DNA of 64,000 nt, from the NCBI RefSeq assembly GCF_041051975.1, contig NZ_CP163435.1:5923001-5987000 (forward strand), written 5' to 3'. Positions within the stretch are counted from its first letter, which is position 1, and each line of letters begins with the position of its first letter. This DNA is from Streptomyces sp. R21. Lineage in GTDB: Bacteria; Actinomycetota; Actinomycetes; Streptomycetales; Streptomycetaceae. Shown here piece after piece: positions 58,028-64,000 of this stretch. The notes below the pieces were generated by a model. That model was not told the origin of the DNA. It made no database searches and saw nothing but the letters and a program-made list of their open reading frames with translations. The translations under genes and the position numbers were made by a program.

Positions 58028-58570
58028 TCAACTTTCCGTGGTGGTGCGCGCGTTCGCGGCTGCGCGCCCGGTGCGGGTCCGCGCGGTGGCGGACTTGGCA
58101 GCGGTCTTGGATGCGGCGGTGGCCGTCTTCGCGGCGGACTTGGCCGCGGGCTTGGCGGGCGTTTTGGAGGCGGTGGCCCGGGGTGCCGGTTCGGCGCGGG
58201 CGGCGGCGTCCACCAGCTCGCCGATACGGGTGCCTGCGCGGCGTCCCTCCAGGTGCAGACGGCCGACGTTCACCTGGTCCAGGGCGAGCAGCGTCAGTAC
58301 GGCGGAGGAGCCCGCCGCGTAGGTCGCCACATAGCCGTGGACGCCGCGCACGAGCAGCTCGCGGAAGTCGCCCTGCTCGGTGGCGTCCGTCATCCGCACG
58401 GCGACGCCCAGCGCCGCGGAGGTGAGCGCGGCCAGCTGCTCCGGCTCGACGTCGGGCGTGTCCTGGGCGAGGACGAGACCGTCGACCCCGGCCGCGAGCG
58501 CCCCGGTCAACTGCGGCACACGAGCCCTCAACCGGCGGAGTTCGTCGAGGACTTCGGCCTCGGCAGCCAT
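58028..58570 (-). CDS. Roadblock/LC7 protein with histone-H1-like C-terminal tail
   Basis: This is a 180-aa protein. Residues 1-120 form a roadblock/LC7 domain of the CvnB kind: LDELRRLRARVPQLTGALAAGVDGLVLAQD, quoted here only in the short parts VPQLTGALAAGVDGLVLAQD and HGYVATYAAGSSAVLTLLA. Residues 125-180 are a Lys/Ala/Thr-rich tail of PAK/AAK units (KTPAKPAAKSAAKTA...), like the tails of HC1/H1-type proteins. The tail may bind nucleic acid or anionic wall polymer. Start ATG 58570 with GAGGAG six bases upstream. In the cluster between the DUF4388 protein and the terminal roadblock protein. Confidence 0.82.
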   Translation of the reverse strand: MAAEAEVLDELRRLRARVPQLTGALAAGVDGLVLAQDTPDVEPEQLAALTSAALGVAVRMTDATEQGDFRELLVRGVHGYVATYAAGSSAVLTLLALDQVNVGRLHLEGRRAGTRIGELVDAAARAEPAPRATASKTPAKPAAKSAAKTATAASKTAAKSATARTRTGRAAANARTTTES

Positions 58571-58608
58571 CAGCAGTCTCCTCTCGGCACGCTGTCGGAG
58601 CGCGCGGA

Positions 58609-60021
58609 TCACAGGGCCTCCAGGGCGTCACGGAGCCGACGCAGCAGAGCGACCTGGGGGTCGTCCGCGATGCGTGCGGGCGGGGCGGCGGGTGTGGGGG
58701 AGGTCGCATGTACGGCACCGGACGCCCTGCTGGGCAGAGCTGCGGGCAGCGCGGACCGGGCCTGCGCGGGGCTCTTGGCGTTGAGCAGAGCGGCGGGTAC
58801 GGGGGCGGTGGCGCCGGGGGTTGCCGGTGCGGCCTCGGGTGGGGTGGCCGCAGCGATCCGCTGGGGGAGGGCGCCGGGGGGCCGCGGGGCCGGGGCGAGG
58901 GGATCCGCGGCCCGGGACGTTGCGGGTGCCGTCCGTTTGCCGGGCGGCGCGGGTGGCGTCGTCGTGCCGCCTTGTGGGGCTGTCGTGGTGGGCCTGGGCC
59001 CGGTGGGGGGCTGGGTGGTGGCGGATGCGTGGGGTGTGGGTGTCCTGTTGGGGGTGGGCGGATGCGGCCGTTGCTCGGGTGTCGCGGGCAGCGTCGTCGT
59101 GCCGGCTTGCCGGGCTGTGACATCCCCGGTGGCGGGGGAGAGGGCTGCGGCACCGGATGCCTCGGGCGTGCCCGCCGGCGCGGGCGGCTCTCCCTCAGGT
59201 GCTCTCGGCCTCCCGGTGCCGGACACCGCCCGCAGCGCCTCCCGGGCCTGGGCGGAGATCGCGGCGTCGAACTCCTCGCGGAGGGCCGCGGTGTCCGGGC
59301 GTGAGGCCGTGGTGACGAGGCCGGCGGCTGCGAGTCTGCGGAGGTCGACCAGGGTGTGGAAGGTGGGGCGGCCGAGGGCGCGGGCGATGTCCGCTGCTGT
59401 GCGCACCCCGTCCAGCCGGTCGAGGACGGCGCGTTGACGGGCCGTGACGGCCGGGGCGGCGGGGCGCTCGGCCCGCACGAGCGGTGCGTCGTCCGTCGCC
59501 GGGTCGGGCCAGATGCGGTGCAGCAGCTCACGCCGGCGCCGCGTCTCGCGCTCCACCGCCGCCACCGGCACCGGGCGCACGGGGCCGAACCAGTGCGCCG
59601 CCCCGGTACGGAAACCGGCGGGGGTGCCGCTCGGCCCGAGCACGAAGTACGCCGCGTCGTACAGCGCCCCCAGATGGCACAGCTCCAGCGCACCCGCGCC
59701 GATCCGGCCGTGCTCGACCAGGTACCGCCCCACCGTCCGCCGCGCCCCGGCCCGGGAGACCGCCTCCTGCCAGCCGTCGGCCTCCAGCGTGCCGCGCGCG
59801 GTGAGCAGTACGTCGAGGCCGGGGGCTGCGGGGCTCTCCGCGTGCACCACCTGGCCGTCGCGGAGGTAGAGCGTGCCGCGCTCGCGCACGAGGACGCCGG
59901 TGGCGCGCTCGGCGGCGAGCCGGCCGAGCAGCGGGGCGAGCCCGCCGCGCGGGGAGGTGGCCTGCCGCCGCACGGGAAGCGGGGGCGGCGGAGGCGGCGC
60001 GGGTGTCCGTACGGGTGTCAT
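58609..60021 (-). CDS. DUF4388 (PATAN-like) protein with winged-helix-like segment and long Pro/Thr/Ala linker
   Basis: This is a 470-aa protein. The N-terminal DUF4388 domain (about 25-95) has LAAERATGVLVRERGTLYLR (in two parts) and a GQVVHAES element. A middle region (about 180-240) resembles a winged helix: RQRAVLDRLDGVRTAADIAR, then FHTLVDLRRLAAAGLV. A long Pro/Thr/Ala-rich low-complexity stretch (about 275-430) leads to a short final helix QVALLRRLRDALEAL. DUF4388 domains occur in bacterial response regulators and gliding-related proteins. The ATG at 60021 overlaps the preceding gene by four bases. Confidence 0.8.
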   Translation of the reverse strand: MTPVRTPAPPPPPPLPVRRQATSPRGGLAPLLGRLAAERATGVLVRERGTLYLRDGQVVHAESPAAPGLDVLLTARGTLEADGWQEAVSRAGARRTVGRYLVEHGRIGAGALELCHLGALYDAAYFVLGPSGTPAGFRTGAAHWFGPVRPVPVAAVERETRRRRELLHRIWPDPATDDAPLVRAERPAAPAVTARQRAVLDRLDGVRTAADIARALGRPTFHTLVDLRRLAAAGLVTTASRPDTAALREEFDAAISAQAREALRAVSGTGRPRAPEGEPPAPAGTPEASGAAALSPATGDVTARQAGTTTLPATPEQRPHPPTPNRTPTPHASATTQPPTGPRPTTTAPQGGTTTPPAPPGKRTAPATSRAADPLAPAPRPPGALPQRIAAATPPEAAPATPGATAPVPAALLNAKSPAQARSALPAALPSRASGAVHATSPTPAAPPARIADDPQVALLRRLRDALEAL

Positions 60022-60416
60022 TCCAGCACCAGCCGTCCGGCCATCTCGCCCAGCCGTATGCGGGCGAGCGCGAGGTTGCCCTCCGCGCGGGTCAGCCACA
60101 GATGCAGGAACACGCTGCTGTCGAAGCTGGTGGCCACGAACCGCAGCAGGTGGTAGCTGTCCCGGTTGCTGATGATCAGGTCCTCGACCGGGGGCTCCGC
60201 CGGGGACAGGCCGGGGCCGTCCTCCGGGGCGAACGCCCGGTGTTCCGCGGCGAGCCGGGCCAGTTCGGCGGCCTCCGCCGCGGCCGTCTCGTGGTCACCG
60301 CCCGGCGAGTCCCCCACGGCACCCAGCGCGAGCCCGCTGGTCCAGTCGACCACCGCGGCCCCCCGCGCGCCGGGCAGCCGCATGGCCTCCAGCAGACACT
60401 CGTCGATTCCGGGCAC
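60018..60416 (-). CDS. Roadblock/LC7-like protein (first gene of the cluster)
   Basis: This is a 132-aa roadblock-type protein. Start VPGIDECLLEAMRLPGARGA, then AAVVDWTSGLALGAVG, DLIISNRDSYHLLRFVATSF and WLTRAEGNLALARIRLGEM. It is similar in pattern to the protein at 57637-58011 (VVDW/LVDY, SxYHL(I/L)R). GTG start at 60416 with GGAGGGG six bases upstream. First of four genes; the two roadblock proteins at the ends and the roadblock-tail protein in the middle suggest a complex. Confidence 0.82.
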   Translation of the reverse strand: MPGIDECLLEAMRLPGARGAAVVDWTSGLALGAVGDSPGGDHETAAAEAAELARLAAEHRAFAPEDGPGLSPAEPPVEDLIISNRDSYHLLRFVATSFDSSVFLHLWLTRAEGNLALARIRLGEMAGRLVLE

Positions 60417-60613
60417 CCGGCTCCCCTCCCGCCTCGGGTACGGCTGAGTGACGCAGAAGCTACGCAACGTGTGCGCGAGGGGTGAGGGATCCGGCATTTC
60501 CCGGTGGAACATGCGCGAAGTCACTAAGGTGGGTCAACTGTCCACATTCTCATGCCAGTTGCCACACCTGCGGGCGGAGCTGCCGAGCCCCGTCAACGCA
60601 CGTCAGCGGGTCC

Positions 60614-62077
60614 TCACATCGAGCGGCCGAGCCCCGTCAACGCGCCCGCATGCCCGCCGCCCGACTCCGCCACGATCTCCTGCACCGTCTGCGGCCTGCG
60701 TACGACCGCGAAGCGGGTGCCGCCCTCGCCGCTCGGTGCGAAGCCGTAGATCCCGGGCCGGGCAAGGGAGTTGTAGGCGTAGTGGTGGGCGAAGTAGTAC
60801 GCGCCGGTGTCCAGGGCGGCCGCGTAGTCGCCCTGTTCGAGGAGGGGGAGCGCGCGGGCCTCGGCGAGGAGGTCGCCGGCGAAGCAGGCGGGGCCCGCGA
60901 TGTCCTGCACGACGTCCGGCCCCGCCTTGGGATGTCCCTTCGCGTCGAACCCGGCGATCCGCAGCGGCCACGCCCCCGGCGCGTACACCGTGCGGGCCGC
61001 GATCTGCACCCCCGCATGGGTGACCGCGACGGCCCGGCCCCCGGCGCTCTTGGTGTACTCGACGCGCGCCAGCACCGTCCCGTGCTTGGCGAGCAGCGAC
61101 CGGCCGAACTCGGTGACCAGCCCGTACCGCCCGTCGAAGAGCCCCGGCACGACCTCCGCGAGCAGCCGCGCGTACTGCGCGTACGTCGGGGCCGTGGCAT
61201 CGGAGGTGAAGTTGACCGGCAGTCCGCCGCCGATGTCGATCGTGTCGATCTGCTGCCGCCCGACGCGCCGGTTGATCTCCTCGGCGAGCGCGTACGTCTC
61301 GGCGATCCCCTGCGCCATCAGCGAGAGCGGGACGCCCTGCGACCCGGAGTGCGCGTGCAGCCGGGTCAGCCAGGGCCGGTCGGCATAGGCGCGCACGATC
61401 CACTCCCGGGCGCCCTCGTCGCGCAGCGCGACCCCGAACTTGGACGTCGCCGTCGCCGTGGAGAGCGCCTCGATGGAACCCCCGCCGACCTGCGGGTTCA
61501 CCCGGATCCCGAGCGGCGAACGGGTGGTCGCGATGGGGGCACCTCCCATGCCTTTCGGGCTATGGGGGAGGACCAGGCCGTCGATGCGGTCCAGCTCCTG
61601 CGGGTTGTCCGCGTTGACGGCGATGCCCAGCGCCAGCGCCTCGCGCAGCTCGACGGGGGTCTTGGCCGGCGAGTCGAGCACCGTGTGCGACGGCTGCACC
61701 CCGGCGGCCCGGGCGAGCGCCAGCTCGCCGGGACTCGCCACCTCGCAGCCGATGCCGTGCTCGCGCAGGAGCCGTAGCACGGGCACGAGCGGGGTCGCCT
61801 TGACGGCGAAGGCGTGCAGCACGGGGGTGCCGGGCGCGGTGACCGCCTCGAAGGCGGCGCGCAGGGCGGCCGCCGAGGCCCGGATGCCGTGGACGTCCAG
61901 GAGCGCGACGATGGGGGCGTCCGGCCCGAGAAGCCCCTGTTCGACCGCCGCCCGGACCGCTTCGTCGCGCCGCGCGACCCGCTCGGCGTCCCGCTCCGCT
62001 CCCTCGACCGCCCCGCCCGCGCCCCCTGCGTCCCCGTCGCCCACCGGTTCCCCCGTCGTGTCGATGTGTGCGCCCAT
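60614..62077 (-). CDS. Fold type III PLP-dependent decarboxylase-like protein (LysA/DapDC family)
   Basis: This is a 487-aa protein. It has HAFAVKATPLVPVL with the PLP Lys, HSGSQG, DIGGGLPVN, the EFGR site (EPGR usually), CFAGDLL (the Cys/Asp near the active site) and GAYYFAHHYAYNS. These are the residues of diaminopimelate/ornithine decarboxylases of fold III. About residues 170-184 are an insertion encoded by a palindromic repeat (61532-61573). It lacks an adjacent lys gene and lies divergent from hutU, so it may act on another diamino acid or amino acid. Start ATG 62077 has no strong Shine-Dalgarno; a downstream start is possible. Substrate not determined. Confidence 0.87.
   Translation of the reverse strand: MGAHIDTTGEPVGDGDAGGAGGAVEGAERDAERVARRDEAVRAAVEQGLLGPDAPIVALLDVHGIRASAAALRAAFEAVTAPGTPVLHAFAVKATPLVPVLRLLREHGIGCEVASPGELALARAAGVQPSHTVLDSPAKTPVELREALALGIAVNADNPQELDRIDGLVLPHSPKGMGGAPIATTRSPLGIRVNPQVGGGSIEALSTATATSKFGVALRDEGAREWIVRAYADRPWLTRLHAHSGSQGVPLSLMAQGIAETYALAEEINRRVGRQQIDTIDIGGGLPVNFTSDATAPTYAQYARLLAEVVPGLFDGRYGLVTEFGRSLLAKHGTVLARVEYTKSAGGRAVAVTHAGVQIAARTVYAPGAWPLRIAGFDAKGHPKAGPDVVQDIAGPACFAGDLLAEARALPLLEQGDYAAALDTGAYYFAHHYAYNSLARPGIYGFAPSGEGGTRFAVVRRPQTVQEIVAESGGGHAGALTGLGRSM
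61532..61573. repeat. Short palindromic repeat inserted in frame within the PLP gene
   Basis: The block GGGGGCACCTCCCAT...ATGGGGGAGG (61532-61573, 42 bp) forms an imperfect hairpin. I recognise it from memory as a common Streptomyces intergenic palindrome type. Here it lies inside a coding region and adds about 14 residues (HSPKGMGGAPIAT). Confidence 0.7.
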
Positions 62078-62125
62078 ACATCAAGCCAAACACCAGCGGT
62101 GCGCCCACGCTGGGGTACGAACGTA

Positions 62126-62143
62126 TTGACTAGCTCTATTCAA
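62126..62143. promoter_or_regulatory. Palindrome TTGA-N-TAG-NN-CTA-N-TCAA before hutU
   Basis: It is an 18-bp palindrome between the divergent PLP-decarboxylase-like and hutU genes, 100 bp before the hutU ATG. It is the likely operator of a hut repressor (GntR/LysR-type spacing). The regulator is not in the window. Confidence 0.5.
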
Positions 62144-62242
62144 GAGGCGAGGATGTGAATATCTACTGCAACAGCCACTGCACCAGCCACCGCGACGCGC
62201 ACGGCGATCGCCCGGTGGAACAGTCCGCATAGGAGGCAGACC

Positions 62243-63907
62243 ATGTCAGGACCCCGCCCCGTACGAGCGCCGCGCGGTACGGAACTGAGTGCCCTGGGAT
62301 GGCAGCAGGAAGCCGCCCTGCGGATGCTGCAGAACAACCTCGACCCCGAGGTCGCCGAGCACCCCGACAAGCTCGTCGTCTACGGCGGCACCGGCAAGGC
62401 CGCCCGCGACTGGCGCTCCTTCGACGCCATGGTCCGCACGCTGCGCACCCTGAAGCAGGACGAGACGATGCTCGTCCAGTCCGGCCGCCCCGTCGGCGTC
62501 ATGCAGACCCACGAGTGGGCCCCGCGCGTCCTCATCGCCAACTCCAACCTGGTCGGCGACTGGGCCAACTGGGAGGAGTTCCGCCGCCTGGAGCAGCTCG
62601 GCCTCACCATGTACGGCCAGATGACCGCCGGGTCCTGGATCTACATCGGCACCCAGGGCATCCTCCAGGGCACCTACGAGACCTTCTCCGCCGTCGCCGC
62701 GAAGAAGTTCAACGGCACCCTCGCGGGCACCATCACCCTCACCGCCGGTCTCGGCGGCATGGGCGGCGCCCAGCCCCTCGCCGTCACCATGAACGACGGC
62801 GTCGCGATCTGCATCGACGTGGACCCGCGCGCCATCGAGCGGCGCATCGAGCACCGCTACCTCGACGTGAAGGCCGACAACCTGCGCCACGCGCTGCAGC
62901 TGGCGGTCGAGGCGCGCGACGCCCGCAAGCCGCTCTCCATCGGCCTGCTCGGCAACGCGGCGGACCTGCTCCCGCAGATGCTGGCCGAGGGCGCCCCCAT
63001 CGACATCGTGACCGACCAGACCTCGGCCCACGACCCGCTGGCCTACCTCCCCGTCGGCGTCGACTTCGACGACATGGCCGACTACGCCGCCAAGGACCCG
63101 GCGGGCTTCACCACCCGCGCCCGCGAGTCCATGGCCAGGCATGTCGAGGCCATGGTCGGCTTCATGGACGCCGGTGCCGAGGTCTTCGACTACGGCAACT
63201 CGATCCGCGGTGAGGCCCAGCTCGCCGGGTACGAGCGGGCGTTCGCCTTCCCCGGCTTCGTCCCCGCCTACATCCGCCCGCTCTTCTCCGAAGGCAAGGG
63301 CCCCTTCCGCTGGGCCGCCCTGTCCGGCGAGGCCTCCGACATCCACAAGACCGACAAGGCGATCCTCGACCTCTTCCCGGAGAACGAGTCGCTGCACCGC
63401 TGGATCAAGATGGCCGGCGAGCGCGTCCACTTCCAGGGCCTGCCCGCCCGCATCTGCTGGCTCGGCTACGGCGAGCGCGACAAGGCCGGCGAGCGCTTCA
63501 ACGACATGGTGGCGTCCGGCGAGCTGGCCGCCCCCCTGGCCATCGGCCGTGACCACCTCGACTCCGGCTCCGTCGCCTCCCCGTACCGCGAGACCGAGGC
63601 CATGCTCGACGGCTCCGACGCGATCGCCGACTGGCCGCTGCTGAACGCCATGGTGAACGTCGCCTCCGGCGCCTCCTGGGTCTCCATCCATCACGGCGGC
63701 GGTGTCGGCATGGGCCGCTCCATCCACGCCGGCCAGGTCTCCGTCGCCGACGGCACCAAGCTCGCCGGCGAGAAGCTGCGCCGTGTGCTCACCAACGACC
63801 CCGGCATGGGCGTCATCCGGCACGTCGACGCGGGCTACGACATCGCCGAGACCACCGCCGCCGAGCGCGGCGTGAGGATCCCGATGCGTGAGGGCGGCGA
63901 CGCGTGA
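62243..63907 (+). CDS. hutU: Urocanate hydratase
   Basis: This is a 554-aa enzyme converting urocanate to 4-imidazolone-5-propanoate in histidine degradation, with a tightly bound NAD+. Motifs include VVYGGTGKAARDW (about 46-58), QTHEWAPRVLIANSNLVGDW (about 90-109), GLGGMGGAQP and TDQTSAHDPLAYLP, and the C-terminal SIHHGGGVGMGRS with conserved His and Gly. ATG with AGGAGG seven bases upstream. It overlaps the next gene by four bases (GTGA), a hut operon with an M20 amidohydrolase. Confidence 0.97.
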   Translation: MSGPRPVRAPRGTELSALGWQQEAALRMLQNNLDPEVAEHPDKLVVYGGTGKAARDWRSFDAMVRTLRTLKQDETMLVQSGRPVGVMQTHEWAPRVLIANSNLVGDWANWEEFRRLEQLGLTMYGQMTAGSWIYIGTQGILQGTYETFSAVAAKKFNGTLAGTITLTAGLGGMGGAQPLAVTMNDGVAICIDVDPRAIERRIEHRYLDVKADNLRHALQLAVEARDARKPLSIGLLGNAADLLPQMLAEGAPIDIVTDQTSAHDPLAYLPVGVDFDDMADYAAKDPAGFTTRARESMARHVEAMVGFMDAGAEVFDYGNSIRGEAQLAGYERAFAFPGFVPAYIRPLFSEGKGPFRWAALSGEASDIHKTDKAILDLFPENESLHRWIKMAGERVHFQGLPARICWLGYGERDKAGERFNDMVASGELAAPLAIGRDHLDSGSVASPYRETEAMLDGSDAIADWPLLNAMVNVASGASWVSIHHGGGVGMGRSIHAGQVSVADGTKLAGEKLRRVLTNDPGMGVIRHVDAGYDIAETTAAERGVRIPMREGGDA

Positions 63908-64000
63908 CCTTCCACAGCATGTGGGCGGAGTTGCTGCCGATCGGCCGCAACTCCGCCTCCGGCGGCTACCGCCGCTTCGCCTGGACCGGGGCCGACACCG
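63904..64000 (+). CDS. Start of an M20-family allantoate/N-carbamoyl amidohydrolase-like gene
   Basis: Only the first 32 codons are in the window: VTFHSMWAELLPIGRNSASG followed by GYRRFAWTGADT. The WxELLPxGR...GGYRRFAWT lead is the N-terminus of an allantoate amidohydrolase-like enzyme that accompanies hutU in Streptomyces. The GTG overlaps the hutU stop. The rest is outside; family assignment is from this lead and the operon. Confidence 0.75.
   Translation, partial: MTFHSMWAELLPIGRNSASGGYRRFAWTGADT

Overview
The window is chromosomal DNA from a Streptomyces or a very close relative. The evidence is very high GC with strong third-position GC bias, frequent GTG starts and 4-base ATGA/GTGA overlaps, and Streptomyces-type families. 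It carries a bldA-type tRNA-Leu(UAA), two adjacent resuscitation-promoting factor genes with a c-di-AMP (ydaO-type) leader, eno-divIC-DUF501-ppx, and a conserved hut region. From memory, the gene order follows the core-chromosome segment of S. coelicolor around SCO3111-SCO3073. This is conserved core, not a mobile island: I see no transposase, integrase, prophage or CRISPR array.

Layout. 1-8.3 kb: an acetate-type cation symporter (cut by the window edge) with a DUF485 partner, a 14-helix DHA2 exporter, a MacB/FtsX-type ABC pair and a DUF2079 membrane protein. 8.5-12 kb: mfd. 12-16.3 kb: a MerR regulator, an SDR behind a MerR-type promoter, a small MT0933-like antitoxin, an HNH lipoprotein, a further lipoprotein and a secreted protein with two copies of a Cys-containing domain. 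16.5-22.8 kb: an orphan fused N6-methylase/specificity protein, a membrane protein/Ser-Thr kinase pair, a SurA-like lipoprotein and mazG. 22.9-26 kb: a flavohemoprotein with a TTA codon and a long low-complexity insert, divergent from a P450. 26-32 kb: two LysM-type Rpf genes, the riboswitch, enolase, DivIC, DUF501 and Ppx/GppA. 32-39 kb: a type II NADH dehydrogenase behind a Rex-like operator, a Cfa-type methyltransferase, and a second ABC pair paralogous to the first.

39.1 kb: bldA. 39-46.8 kb: a one-domain paralogue of the secreted Cys-domain protein, PobA, a Bax-inhibitor-1 protein, small unknowns, a thiolase and an SGNH hydrolase. 47-50.5 kb: cystathionine beta-synthase and a divergent XRE regulator/SDR pair. 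50.5-54.4 kb: a complete OpuC-type compatible-solute importer. 54.5-57.6 kb: an aromatic-amino-acid-lyase-like protein whose MIO tripeptide is Gly-Thr-Gly instead of Ala-Ser-Gly, translationally coupled to an RpiR/SIS regulator. 57.6-60.4 kb: a four-gene roadblock/LC7 cluster. 60.6-64 kb: a fold-III PLP decarboxylase-like gene carrying an in-frame palindromic repeat, then hutU and the start of an M20 amidohydrolase.

Themes are development and dormancy (bldA, Rpf/c-di-AMP, DivIC), respiration and redox (Rex-Ndh, flavohemoprotein), envelope stress or export (two MacB-like pairs) and osmoprotection. The best candidates for undescribed biology are the non-canonical ammonia-lyase/RpiR pair, the roadblock operon that lacks its own GTPase or kinase, and the orphan methylase with HPPF in place of NPPF/Y behind a long palindrome.
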